Assembly (NCBI GenBank): GCA_020747065.1
Contig: JAGMVK010000002.1
Coordinates: 248,001 to 312,000 of the forward strand
Source: Cadophora sp. MPI-SDFR-AT-0126
Lineage: Eukaryota; Ascomycota; Leotiomycetes; Helotiales; Ploettnerulaceae
DNA: 64,000 nt
Reading direction: 5' to 3'
Made by a program: the position numbers and the translations under genes. The notes beneath the pieces were generated by a model. That model saw only the letters and a program-made list of their open reading frames with translations. It searched no databases and had not been told where the DNA came from. Positions 34,802 through 45,967 of this stretch are shown here, one piece after another. The stretch's first letter is position 1, and each line of letters begins with the position of its first letter.

Positions 34802-35289
34802 GAGTTTAGAGGTTTGCATTAGAGCAGATACCCGAAAGATAAATCAATGTTTGTGTTGGAAAGGCTACGAAGCTACCCCTCCATAGTTTACCAAGCTTCT
34901 GTTGCCATTCCCCCTCATTACCGATTCAGGGGTAAGACGTCTCCACAGTAGCAACGGGCTCAGCAAGGGACAATACCGACGGCAGCAGAAGATGAGAATC
35001 ATATAGTTGAATGAAATCCGAGACTATTCGAAAGTCAACATAAAGAAAACAAAATGACGTTTTCACACGTATCTGAGACTTTACATTTTGGTGATATCAA
35101 TCTACATAAGGCTGGGTTACCAGGGTGCGCGTTAGTCGATGCACCCCGTGCAGCACGCGTAACTTTAGACAGGTCTCCCAAATATATCATCACCAACCGA
35201 CATCCGCGCATCAAAGTAAACAAAGAACCTGATTTTCCTTATCCCACAGAGTTGGCGAGGTCGGCCTCATTGCGGCACCATAATTCGCA
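34802..35289. other. Intergenic region
   Basis: 3' flank of TGT and promoter/5' UTR of the HOS3 gene. Nothing coding is supported. Confidence 0.5.
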
Positions 35290-38200
35290 ATGGCGTATCC
35301 CAATCCGCACAACGTGTCCAGAGAAACACCACCATTGCCCCCTACAACAAACAACAACGCAGCGCTCTCGCAATCTCTTCGACGGCTATCTCTCAATCAA
35401 GCATCTGCCACGGCCCTTCCAGCCTCGCCGCAGCCATCTTCTCCGGCCAGGAATCTTGGTCTACAACGAAGCAATTCCAGCGCATCCCCGAATGGCAGAC
35501 TGCCCCCTCGAAGCCCCCTCCATCGCTCGCCCAGCTCCATGAGCACAACCTCGCGCTCCTCGACACCGACGCTACTTCGAAAAGCTTCTATGAATTCCCT
35601 GCATGGTGTAGGGGGCGTCACACCGTCGCGCACCTCTTCGACGTCAAGGAGATCTTCCTCGGCGCAGTTCACCAACGCTTCTACCATGGTGGGCAAATCC
35701 CCCCTTTCAGAGATCGAGGACCCGATTCCTCCCCAGCCTCGACATACCGCTGCTTCGATCGCTAGCAATCATTTCAAGAGCGAATTGGAGTTGCATGGCA
35801 GAGAGGACAATCCTCGGTCTGCGGACGTTATTGTGATATTACACGACTCATGTTATGGACACCGGTATTCCAGACCAAGGACCTCGAAGGCTTCGCTCAG
35901 TACGATTGTGGAAAGACCAGAGCGCATACATGCTAGTATTTTGGGATTATCGGTGGCTTATGTTTGCCTGGGGGAGAGACACGCAGATGGGCAATTTCCT
36001 TTGCATCCAGACCGGGATGCGACCTCGATTCCCAGTATGCCGTTCCGCATTCGCAAGACCACGCGCAAAATGGTGCTTTCTTCACAGGCGGTTACGAACG
36101 TGCACGGCGTAAAGTGGATGGAAGAATTGAAGATTATGTGTGACAATGCGGAGTCTAGGCTGGCTATGAATGGGAAGGAGTTGACTCGGCCGGATATGAA
36201 TAGAAGCCCGGATCAAGGCGCGCCTGCGAAACTCCACGAAGGGGATCTGTACTTATGCGCCGAATCGCTAGATGCTATGGAGGGCGCGTTGGGAGCTGTA
36301 TGCGAAGGTGTGGATGCGGTTTTCCAAGGAGCAGCAAGTGGGAAAGGACCATTACGGACGTTCGTTGCAATTCGACCTCCAGGACATCATTGTTCGGCAA
36401 GTTACCCGTCGGGGTTTTGCTGGCTGAATAATGTACATGTTGGGATTTCTCACGCGGCTCTAAATCACGGCCTGACCCATGCGGCGATCATTGATTTCGA
36501 TCTCCACCACGGGGACGGCTCGCAGGCTATTGCATGGGAAAGCAATAGACGAGCTACAAGTGCTGCAAAGAACGCACATCAGTGGAAGAAGACATCGATC
36601 GGATACTTCAGTCTTCACGATATCAACTCTTATCCATGTGAGATGGGCGACGAGGAGAAGGTCAAGAATGCTAGTCTGTGTATCGAGAACGCTCATGGTC
36701 AGAGCATCTGGAATGTTCACTTGCAACCATGGAAGAGCGAGCAGGAGTTCTGGCAGCTGTATGAAACGAAGTATTCGGTGTTGTTGGAGAAGACTAGGAA
36801 TTATCTTCGAGCTCAGACAGAGCGCCTTCGCTTATCGCCTAATGGTCCAAAGCCAAAAGGGGCTATTTTCTTATCTGCTGGGTTCGATGCTAGTGAGTGG
36901 GAGAGTTCTGGGATGCAGCGACATAAAGTCAACGTTCCTACGGAGTTCTATGCTCGATTGACAAGAGATGTTGTCAAGCTTGCAGGTGAAGAAGGACTTG
37001 GTGTTGATGGTCGGATTATCAGTGTCCTTGAGGGCGGCTATAGCGATCGCGCCCTTTGCACCGGTGTGCTGAGCCACCTCAGCGGTATGTCTGCTGGAGA
37101 TCCTATGATTATTAAGAAGGAGCGTAGTCCAACTGGCTTGGGATATGAGATGGGTCAGAAGATCGGCACGTATGATGGAATTCCGCACCCAGAGACGCTC
37201 ACCGTCGGCTCTCACATCCAAAATTACGACCCTTCATGGTGGTCGGTACCACGTCTTGAGCAGCTCGATGCTCTTGTAAATCCTGAGCCCATTACTGCGG
37301 AACCTAGGAAGCCAAGAGATATGACACCTCCAACATATTCTACCCCAACACAATCCTTCATCGCCAAAGTCACTTCCCCGTCAGCACGACGAACCGTGTC
37401 CAATATGGGCATGAGCAACGGCTCACCGCGAGCTCCATCAAGAGCACCCTCTCCACCTCCGCCAGAAGTAGACTGGACTGTAGCAGCACACGAGTTGAGC
37501 AAACTTCTAATTCCGACTGACAGACAGACTTTCAGCTGTAGGCCAGAAGATCTATCAGCAGAAGCTACTCGTGTTCGGAGAGATCGCCAATCGATTTTGA
37601 CGCCACCTACGGAAACGGCTGTTGAGAACCCAAGCAGTCGCATGGCTTTGAGGACGAGGAAGCCTGCTAAGCCTTTGGTTGAGAGTGTGGAGGAGGATGA
37701 GAAGAAGCCGGCTGCAAAGACAAATCGTCGGAAGACTGTTGCGGGAGCCGCCGTTCTGGCTGCTAACACGGTCAGTCTATCTCCTTCTTTTATGACCGAT
37801 AAATTAGAGCTGACAAATGTCCAGGCGACTTCAAGGAGCACAACTCCGATGCCAGAGTACGCCAAGGCCACTGCATCAAGTCGTCGTCTTAGTCTCTCTT
37901 CCAACGCCGGGTCTGTGACTTCGGAGGTACCACCTCGCCAAAATGGATACCGTGTACCATCAAATGGTGCCCGCCCAGGAACATCCCAAAGCGTTCGACC
38001 AGACTCATCCATGAGTGTACGAGGTCAATCCAACGACCCTATCGTAGTCAAGAAGGCCAGAGCTCCAGCTCAGCCTCGTCCCGAAGCCAAGACCTCTCGA
38101 GTTCGCCGAAAATCTCCTCTGAACGATGGTGGCATCGCCAGCACAGATGAGCCAAAGAACCCTCCCTCCAGATCCGGCAGTGTGGTCCTCCCCACTACTG

Positions 38201-39006
38201 AAACCTCGACATCAGCATCGCAAACATCAGATATTGATAGTCTGACTTCAGGAATGAAGAAAGTGAAGATCAGTCTCACTACTAAGGCGCAGCGAGATGC
38301 CAAAGCCGCAGCTAAATCCGCGGCGGTAGCGAAGCCGACTGTGACCAAAGCGGCGAGACCCATACCTGCGAGAAAGGAGAGTGTAATTTTGCCTCCAGCT
38401 CGTCAACGTACACCCGCTTCGGAGACGAATGGTAATGCAGCTTCAGTGAAGCAGCAACCAGAAAAAACACAAGACATGCTCCCTACCATGCCTTCAACAC
38501 CGCAGCCTTCTATCCCAACACATCTTCTCCGCCCGAAAGATATCCCACTCCCCGCAAGCTCGCCCCCACAACCAGTGTCACATACCGATCTCCCACCCGC
38601 ACAGCCACAAGCCCAACATCAAAAGTTCCCCCAATCCACCGCCACTCCACCTCAAACAGCCACAACACCAGACGTCTTTATTCCTTACCAACCCGAAGGC
38701 CCTACACCAACGTTCATATCCAACGCCCAAGAACCACTCAGATGGCTAGAGCCTAACACCAACACACCCAGCCCGATGAAAGGTCCCAGTGCTGGTGTAA
38801 AGAAAGGCGATTTGCCCGTCTGGACGGCGACAGGTCCTATTCCTTTCGGTGTTCCTGCGAAGTCACTCGTGAAGGGCAGCGAGGTTTTGAGAGGTGATGG
38901 TGCTGAGGGGACAGTCAATGGAAGTGGGAAGATTGGTGGGGCTGATGAGGTGGCAAAGGAGAAGGGAGCTGATATCTGGGCAGTTCCTGAGACACCTGGC
39001 CGTTGA
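35290..39006 (+). CDS. hos3: HOS3-type histone deacetylase
   Basis: Reads open for 1,238 codons. A probable in-frame intron at 37771-37824 (54 nt, donor GTCAGT, branch GCTGACAAAT, acceptor CCAG) would reduce it to 1,220 residues. A Ser/Pro-rich N-terminus (~170 residues) precedes the arginase-fold deacetylase domain, about 178-620: ILHDSCYGHRYSRP, IVERPERIHAS, HEGDLYLC, AIRPPGHHCSA (active-site histidines 366-367), GFCWLNNVHVG, IIDFDLHHGDGSQ (zinc ligands), FLSAGFDASEWE and VLEGGYSDRAL. VERPERI and SRPxTSK are Hos3-like rather than Rpd3- or Hda1-like. The long C-terminal tail is low-complexity (Ser, Pro, Lys) and probably disordered. Nuclear or bud-neck roles are known for yeast Hos3; here only lysine deacetylase activity is inferred. 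Confidence 0.9.
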   Translation: MAYPNPHNVSRETPPLPPTTNNNAALSQSLRRLSLNQASATALPASPQPSSPARNLGLQRSNSSASPNGRLPPRSPLHRSPSSMSTTSRSSTPTLLRKASMNSLHGVGGVTPSRTSSTSRRSSSAQFTNASTMVGKSPLSEIEDPIPPQPRHTAASIASNHFKSELELHGREDNPRSADVIVILHDSCYGHRYSRPRTSKASLSTIVERPERIHASILGLSVAYVCLGERHADGQFPLHPDRDATSIPSMPFRIRKTTRKMVLSSQAVTNVHGVKWMEELKIMCDNAESRLAMNGKELTRPDMNRSPDQGAPAKLHEGDLYLCAESLDAMEGALGAVCEGVDAVFQGAASGKGPLRTFVAIRPPGHHCSASYPSGFCWLNNVHVGISHAALNHGLTHAAIIDFDLHHGDGSQAIAWESNRRATSAAKNAHQWKKTSIGYFSLHDINSYPCEMGDEEKVKNASLCIENAHGQSIWNVHLQPWKSEQEFWQLYETKYSVLLEKTRNYLRAQTERLRLSPNGPKPKGAIFLSAGFDASEWESSGMQRHKVNVPTEFYARLTRDVVKLAGEEGLGVDGRIISVLEGGYSDRALCTGVLSHLSGMSAGDPMIIKKERSPTGLGYEMGQKIGTYDGIPHPETLTVGSHIQNYDPSWWSVPRLEQLDALVNPEPITAEPRKPRDMTPPTYSTPTQSFIAKVTSPSARRTVSNMGMSNGSPRAPSRAPSPPPPEVDWTVAAHELSKLLIPTDRQTFSCRPEDLSAEATRVRRDRQSILTPPTETAVENPSSRMALRTRKPAKPLVESVEEDEKKPAAKTNRRKTVAGAAVLAANTVSLSPSFMTDKLELTNVQATSRSTTPMPEYAKATASSRRLSLSSNAGSVTSEVPPRQNGYRVPSNGARPGTSQSVRPDSSMSVRGQSNDPIVVKKARAPAQPRPEAKTSRVRRKSPLNDGGIASTDEPKNPPSRSGSVVLPTTETSTSASQTSDIDSLTSGMKKVKISLTTKAQRDAKAAAKSAAVAKPTVTKAARPIPARKESVILPPARQRTPASETNGNAASVKQQPEKTQDMLPTMPSTPQPSIPTHLLRPKDIPLPASSPPQPVSHTDLPPAQPQAQHQKFPQSTATPPQTATTPDVFIPYQPEGPTPTFISNAQEPLRWLEPNTNTPSPMKGPSAGVKKGDLPVWTATGPIPFGVPAKSLVKGSEVLRGDGAEGTVNGSGKIGGADEVAKEKGADIWAVPETPGR

Positions 39007-40053
39007 GCAGCTGAGCTGGGTTGACGTCTCAGAACGTGTTCTTTCTGATATCTGCAGTCTCTGCCACGGGTGTACTAAGCCGAGGAGCAAGTGTAAGATT
39101 TCCATGTATCGTATTGTATTCTATGTTTTGGTAATAAGCGAGGATTTGGGTTTGGGTTTGGGAACGACAAACAAACTCGTGGTATGGCGTGGCGTTAGCT
39201 TTTTCTGGAATTTCGAGGAAGGGCATTCTTCACAGCCGGTCCATCGATCGATTGCACCTACCTATTTTCTTTTGTTTTGTGTATGATACCTGCATCTGTA
39301 TCTGTATGATTCGGGGTCTTTCCTTTTCTCGAGTATTCAATCTTCTTCTTCTTCTTCTTCTTCTTCTTCTTCTTCTTCTTCTTCTTCTTCTTCTTCTTCT
39401 TCTTCTTCTTCTTCTTCTTCTTTGTTATTTCTCTTGCTTGTCTTGTCGGATTAGATGTGTGAGGTGTGTGGTGAGATAAGGTTAGGGATGAGGGAAAGGG
39501 AGAAGGGAGATGGTTGAGATGGTTGGTTTTATGATACCCGTAGTTTGGGGAATTTGAATTGAAGTTACTTTTAAGAGGGCTTTGGCTTCTGGTGTGTGCG
39601 TATGGTGATAATTGAATCTTGATTTGAATTTGGGTTTTGAATTTGAGTGAGGAGTGAGGAGTGAATATCTATGATGATTGTAGGTTGATGGAATTAGGTG
39701 GATATACCTCGTGAGCTAACTTATTGACCTCTCTCTAAAGAGAAATGTTACCAATTAGTCCGGATTCGATAGCAGAAACCTGCGATCCAGCTTCCGAAAA
39801 TCAGATCATGCAAAGGCGACCTGTTCGTTTTCCCATATTCTGCGAAAATCGATTCAAGCATACGGCATCTAATTGGCTTGCCTAATTCTCACATGACAGC
39901 AGCTGCTGTCCTCACAAGCCGGGCGTCGTGGCAGTGCTTTGCTACCGAATCACGGCTTGGCACCCCAACGTTCTTGACCGATGGACTCCCAGCCTTCTCG
40001 TCCTCATCACTTTCACCTACGCATGAAACTTGTCGATCTCAAAAACCCGCACT
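39007..40053. other. Intergenic region
   Basis: 3' flank of HOS3 with a long TTC microsatellite, then GT-rich sequence to ~39700, then the region upstream of the broken HET gene. No gene seen. Confidence 0.5.
39341..39421 (+). repeat. (TTC)n microsatellite, 81 bp
   Basis: An uninterrupted run of 27 trinucleotide units (TCT/TTC) about 335 bp past the HOS3 stop. Homopyrimidine/homopurine, so able in principle to form triplex DNA. It creates an artificial poly-leucine frame that is not a gene. Confidence 0.98.
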
Positions 40054-41940
40054 ATGGCTACCGGAGTGGAGACACAGAGGTGCGAAGTCTGTCAGAACCT
40101 AGAGCCTGATAGTTTCGTCGGATGGGGACCCCGGGGACAGCGCGTGCTTGACATACCTCGCGCAAAACTGTTTGACAATGATCAGAGAGGATGTGAATTG
40201 TGTGAAATTATCGTCAAGGCAATCGAACAGGCGAGGATGCCGAGCATTCTCGATAAATATATGCCGGTTGTTCGAGCAATCAAATTCGATACTGGAACTA
40301 TGTCAATATGTTACCTTAATCCGAGCTTGATCCAAGACTATAATAGTCGCTGCCAGATTTACACGATCGCTGGTTCAGCTGCTAGCCACAAGTGGCCACA
40401 TATAGACTCGAGAGCCTCGATCGACCAGAATGCCGTTTCCAAAGAAACACTAGATCGAGCATCTTCCTGGCTCAGACAATGTTTTAGAAAATCATCCCGA
40501 TTGCGGTATGGTGGAGGAGGTCGAGCTGCCCACACGTTTGACAAAGCTAGGGACTCCCGATGAAAATCCCCGGCTAGTCATCACAAGAGGTATGCGCGGA
40601 AAATATGCAACTTTGAGCCATTGTTGGGGGGGGCTTCAGGAAGGCCACGGCCTCTGACCACGACCGGGCTGACCTTGCATGAAAGGATGGATGGGATTTC
40701 CTTCAACAGCCTGCCGCGAACGTTTCAGGATGCAATCGTCGTTACACGTCGTCTTGGCTTGACCTACTTGTGGATTGACTCCTTGTGTATCATACAGGAC
40801 TCGATGGAAGATTGGGAGAAAGAGTCCAAGGAGATGCAAAATGTCTACGCAAATGCAGTTATTAACATCTCGGCGGATTCTGCTGGTGACTCTTCGATGG
40901 GCCTTGGGCGGACGGGTAATCTGAATTCCACACTTATGTCGTCCATCCCGATCAGTCGCTGTGGTGGTTTTCGAGTACTCAATGAGGAATTTCCGAAACT
41001 CGACCGTGATTTTCTCTCCCACAGTCCATCTTGCCTAGAAGATAACTGGACTCGTCATGAATTACAGACCCGCGCTTGGGTTCTACAAGAAAGAATACTT
41101 TCTAGAAGAATTCTACACTTTTGTCACTGTGAGCTCGTCTGGGAATGCGACACTCATGTTACGTGTGAGTGCCTTCCTCGGCGGACGGATGCGCGCCAAA
41201 ATAAGATCCGAAGGCCTCTCTCGACTGTTGAACGGGAATGGGATACGATTTCGCTGTGGGCGAAACTTGCGGCTCTATACTCCGCGATGAATTTATCATT
41301 TGAGCGTGATCGGCCGAATGCGATTGCTGGATTGGCGACACTTGTGTCGAAAGAATGGTCATTGTCCTACGTACATGGACTCTGAAAAGAGCAATTTCCA
41401 GTATGTCTCTTGTGGTTTAAGGATATTCCTGGGCGAAGAACATTAAGACCTTGCCCTTCCTGGTCGTGGTTATCCTTAAGTGGAGGGGTGTGGCTCCCGA
41501 CACAAAGTTCCTGGGCACTGTTGGGAGAAGACGACCAGGTTATCTGCGATCATGAATTCCTAGTTGGCTTGGGAGCTCAAGAAGATGACACCATTCGGAT
41601 AAACTGGAAACTTGCTGCTATTACGTTTGACAGCCACCGTCAAATCTCCTTCTCAACAACAAATTGGAAGCCGAGTGCCCGACATCGACTCCTCCCAGAT
41701 ATTCAATTTTGGACCGAATCTAGCGATGCCCAATACTATCTCCAAGCAATAACCAAGAAACACCACCATTACACGCGTTGCCTCGTCCTTCGAGCACTCA
41801 CACCCAATGCCGGAAATGATGTCGCGCCTGCCCCAGTCCACGGGATGCATCTCCAGCGCGTGGGTTACTTCTGTCTTTACGCTTTACATGGAAAACCTTG
41901 GGAGAGTGAGTTCCGTGAAGCGAATATTGTCCTTGTGTGA
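40054..41940 (+). pseudogene. HET-domain gene, inactivated
   Basis: The product would be a HET-domain protein like the intact gene at 5.3-7.4 kb. The start MATGVETQRCEVCQ at 40054 has the leader cysteines. The pre-domain helix, LSHCWG, YLWIDSLCIIQDSMEDW, RAWVLQERILSRR and CPSWSWLSLSGG are all recognisable but lie in different frames. Three lesions: (1) a T-run at 40482-40485 is one base too long, shifting out of the frame that carries ENHPDCGM and the pre-domain; (2) a G-run at 40626-40633 right after LSHCW is one base short for the next block; (3) TGA at 41383-41385 replaces the codon expected after YVHGL, where relatives have Trp. No introns rescue these. Two lesions are in homopolymers and could be assembly errors; the TGA is not. 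Confidence 0.82.
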
Positions 41941-43591
41941 CTTGAGTACAACCAAGTTGGAGCGTCTAGATCGGGACCTGTCTACTCAGCAATCAGTAGC
42001 AATATCGGTGATGAACATAGTTGCCAGATAGAACATACTGCCCTGACATTACCTACATATGTAGAAGCTTTGGGGTTAATCTCACCGGCTTGCTTTTGAT
42101 TAAGAGAGCTTACAGTGCGAAAGGACAAAGTCTACCTAGCTGGGGAATGCAGACGTTGTTCAGGGTCGACGGCCGAGGCTGTGCCTAGCAGCCAGGGAAC
42201 CAATCTTACGCCGAGAAATCCTGGAACCTGTCTACGGGTACACGATGAGGCTGGTAACTTTGAGGGCTTTGGGTGAGGTGAAATGCTGGATACATGGGAC
42301 AATAGTGGGATATTGAAGCCTCATTCGAATTAGAAGAAGCGCCAGAAATGGTGTCGGGGGCGATATAAATTTGGATCGGGAGTTGCAAATATGAGGGTGT
42401 AGATAAAATTGAACTTCCAACTGTCCCAGAAAAGAAAAGAACAACAAATTTTGAAATAATCTCAATCCGTGCGACCGGAACGTTTCGTACAATTTACATG
42501 GCTTGAAGGCTGCAACATCATTTCCAGCCCCCGCAGGTGGCCCAGCTCCGAAGCCAGCCTCAAGCATACACTGGAATGAACAAATGCTGCATTCTGAGCT
42601 TATACTACGTTTTCTTTACAATATCGGCACTTCTCATCAACTCAATCCTCTGAGTCTGCTCTGGCGGTGTCTGTTTGATGAAGTCTTGCCGAGCCAAGCT
42701 GGACTTCCTAGTGTACTTTCAAGACAGGATCAGCTCGTCAATATTGGCGTAAGGTATTTGGGTTATTCGATTCACTCTCCAGATAGTGAGTACTGCAAGA
42801 TCAGCACTGCAGTAGCACAACACGATGATTCAGTACCAAGACGGCGGGACTCGAGAAAACATATGATAAGTGGAGGTTGAAGAGTCGAGGGCTGGATAGA
42901 ACCAGTGATAAAAATAGCTCTTCCCCGCCGTTCGGGAGCGTAAAATTAAGCGATTGATACTAAAACCTGCGCCCGCTTAGCCGCCCGCTCGCCGGTCGCA
43001 ACCTTTAACCAACGTTAAAAACCCACCGAAAGGCAGAATCCTTCACGACAATAAGGATAGCCACAACCCCCTTAATCCAAGACATCCAACATGTTGTTAA
43101 CCCAATATATTGCACGTTTCAAATCGTTCAACTTCCTAGAATCTCTATCAGATCAGCGGTAGCATAAGGCAGAACGCAACACTCAGACCAGGAGTCTTGA
43201 CAGGGAGCCTAAGCGGTGCCTGTGAGATTGTGGCTCAGCACCCGCCCATCTGCATATCCTCACCTCAGCCCCAAAACAAGCTCACAAAGCCAACAAAACG
43301 ATGGATGCTGAGTGGCTGCGTCCCGAGTATCATGTCGAATCCTACATCTGCCATCCAATGATGCCGGAGCATGTGTCTGGGGCCGTTCCCCCAAGTGGGC
43401 GTGCACCAACATGGCCAGCGCCCAAAACCAACCCACAGCCTCTGTGGCACGGTCACACAGAGCTTCGAGCTTTCTAAATAGATAGAGCTTATTGCTCCCT
43501 CGGTGTGTTGGTGCTGGATTACTTATCTGTCATGTTCTCTTGATTTTCCCTCCTCAGTGTTCTCTGTCAAATATTTCTTAGTGTTCTTCCA
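41941..43591. other. Intergenic region with a possible regulator remnant
   Basis: Mostly without recognisable genes. The exception is a + strand frame at 42560-42880, listed separately. 42900-43500 contains nothing supported and forms the promoter of the sensor-like gene at 43592. Confidence 0.4.
42560..42880 (+). pseudogene. Possible fragment of a fungal transcription-factor middle domain
   Basis: The open frame reads ELILRFLYNIGTSH, then LLWRCLFDEVLPSQAGLPSV and QLVNIGVRYLGYS. This resembles the start of the helical domain of many Zn2Cys6 factors, where LH..T..T then LW...P..A...P.LL..LLA.AA is usual. No zinc cluster, start or splice sites were found. Weak evidence; it may be chance. Confidence 0.22.
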
Positions 43592-44281
43592 ATGGCTGTC
43601 GATTTCTTCGGGATGCCTTCCTCCACCACGGTCGTTTTGTTCTCTTTTGCTTTCAGCCTTACGAATGCCCTCCCTTGGACTGGAGCGCAGCAGACAAATG
43701 TTTATAGAGAGGTAGCATGGTCTCCTGCACCGACTGCGGCGCCCAATGTCCCGGCGAGTATCTTCAAGAGGGAGTCGGTTGATGTGAATGTTTGCGGGTG
43801 GATTGGGGGAAATTCTGGAATTCCAGCTGTATGTTCGGCCGGATCGTCTTGCATTCACGATACGATACATGCAGTTGTTGGATGCTGTGCGACAGATGGA
43901 CCTTGTACCGCGGGTGTTTACACGAGTTGTGTCGATAAAAATAGTGTTGGATGGTCGCCCAACGAGGGGTTGCAGAATAATGGGATTTATTCTTGGTATG
44001 TGGACGAGGCTGAGTCTAGGATCTTTGCTAATTGATTTAGTTCTGGAGATGATGTCTGCTATCGAAACACCTATCCTGGGGGATACTATCAATATGGATG
44101 CGGAGCTTCCCAGGATGCGACATCTGTCGAAACTACCTACGAGGGGCAGGCTTCAGATGTGCTTTTGCAGGTGGTTTTCACGGGCGTGAATTTCAGTCCA
44201 TTCTCCGCCCTGGCGAGCACGACGTCATCCGCTCCCAGCAGCAGTGCGACGTCTTCTTCTCCTTCATCATCGACAGCATCG

Positions 44282-44315
<34 letters not shown>

Positions 44316-45490
44316 TATTCTTATCTTCGAGCTCAACCAGCTCCTCTGTCTCGTCACCGAGCTCGAGCTCTTCAAAAACCCAAACTTCAACGGGATCGTC
44401 AACCGTCGCAACAGCTGGCAAGGCCACCCCAGCATCCGAAACGGGCTCATCAAACGCAACAGTGGAAGGTGAAGCGCCGAAGAAGAGTGAAAACAAAGGC
44501 GCGATAGCAGGAGCAGTGATCGGATCAGTACTCGGTCTTGCAGCCATTGTAGGCTTTGCATTCTGGTGGGGTTGTCGCCGCAAAAACAAGCGAAACAACC
44601 ACCGCGCAGGCTCATTCATAACCCAACACAACAACGGCCCTCCTCCAACATCCGGACCGTTTCAACGAATTGCCCCCTATAGCCCCGATGATTTCGGCGC
44701 CATGTCTCAAAACAGAACCATCACAACCGTAACAGCCAACAACGGAGACGCAAATGCAACAGGTATATTCCCCACTACCTACAGCAACGCCTACGCCAGT
44801 CTCCCTTCGCAATCCTCGCCACCACTCACTCCTCCAAATTTACACGCCACACATCCAGGCTCCGAACCAGGCACCTTCCAAGCGATGTATCTTCCCCCAC
44901 CAACAACCACCACGCCTCTCATCTCACCCTCTGAAATCGACGATTTCTCACGCGGATACAACGATGCCTTACCCCAAGAGCGCGACACTCATATCCACAG
45001 CGGGGAGCTCCCCAGCGCCGTAGGTGGAACCGCAGCAGGAGCACCAATGCTCCTCCGAGGCGGAAGTGGTGGCTCTTCAGCCGCCAGAAGACGAAGTCAA
45101 GACTGGGGCATTACGACCGAAGCTTTGCGTGCTCAACGCCCACGTATTGCCTCGGGACCAGTACCGATCAAACCAGCGGGGTGGAGTCCTCGGGGACTGA
45201 GTATGCGAAGATCGTCGGCGGGAGTGGCTACACCAGGGTCCTTTTCAGGCACAGGAAATCCGGCGAGGACGAGAGGCATGGGTGAGGAGAGTGCGGCGGG
45301 TGCGGGTGGGAATAGGAGTCCAGAGTGGGCTGTTCCGCCGAAGAGTCCGTTGAGAGAGGAGAGGAGGAGGGGGGATGATGGGGTGCAGAGGTATCAGTTG
45401 GTGGATGAGGTTGTGGGGGATGATGTGCCGATTTTGCATAGTCCGGGACAACTGAGGCAAGGGAGGAGGAGGGAATCGATTAAGGATTGA
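43592..45490 (+). CDS. Ser-rich single-pass wall-sensor-like membrane protein
   Basis: Exons 43592-43995 and 44041-45490 (intron GTATGT..TTTAG) give 617 residues. A signal peptide (VVLFSFAFSLTNALP) leads to a cysteine-rich ectodomain: VCGWIGGN, CSAGSSCIHD, GCCATDGPCTAGVYTSC and YPGGYYQYGCG. A Ser/Thr stalk with a run of ~14 serines follows, then one membrane span (GAIAGAVIGSVLGLAAIVGFAFWW) and a basic stop-transfer (CRRKNKR), with a ~300-residue cytosolic tail rich in Pro, Ser, Gly and Arg. This layout matches fungal Mid2/Wsc-type mechanosensors and related ectodomain proteins of unknown role; the cysteine pattern is not a WSC domain. Cell-wall integrity signalling is plausible from topology only. 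Confidence 0.82.
44282..44314 (+). repeat. (TCA)11 microsatellite inside the coding region
   Basis: Eleven TCA units encode part of the poly-serine stalk of the sensor-like protein. It is in frame, so unit gain or loss changes stalk length without breaking the gene. Confidence 0.95.
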
Positions 45491-45967
45491 ACATTTTTGT
45501 AAAAGGAGGGTTTGAAAATCGTCTTCCCTTGTGGCGGGTGTACGGCGTTCAGGATCCTGGAATTGCACGGACATTGGGTGTGAGGTAGGAAGGAGTTAAA
45601 TGGTCTTGAGATACCCTTCATTTTTCTAGATTTGCGAAATATGAAGCAAGCAAAAAACTCACCTATAACCTGCTCACTCTATACAAAAACCTCGGAACTC
45701 TCCTTTTGTACAGTAACAATACGAGGTGACACATTCATCAGTCCATGCCGTTGCTCGTCGACTCCCAATACCTGATTCGTCCGTGGCTAATCCTTTCCAC
45801 AAAGCCTACATCTCCAAATTTCTTCCGTCACTCCTTTCTCACTAGTAGAACATATCTAGGCTTTCTCTTCTCCTCATGTTCCGTGGATGCACTTACTGCT
45901 GTCATCTCTTTGAGTATTGTGATCTATAGTTCGTCACCATAAATACTCCGCAATTGCAAATGTGGTG
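45491..45967. other. Intergenic region
   Basis: 3' flank of the sensor-like gene up to the NACHT remnant. No gene recognised. Confidence 0.4.

Noticed and set aside
37224..38012. 262-codon minus-strand open frame
   Set aside because: Antisense to the low-complexity tail of HOS3; no domain, and its composition mirrors the real gene.
39189..39479. Frame with a long leucine run
   Set aside because: Produced by the TTC microsatellite; no supporting sequence on either side.
44137..44634. Frames rich in Asp or Met opposite the serine stalk
   Set aside because: Antisense readings of the TCA microsatellite in the sensor-like gene.
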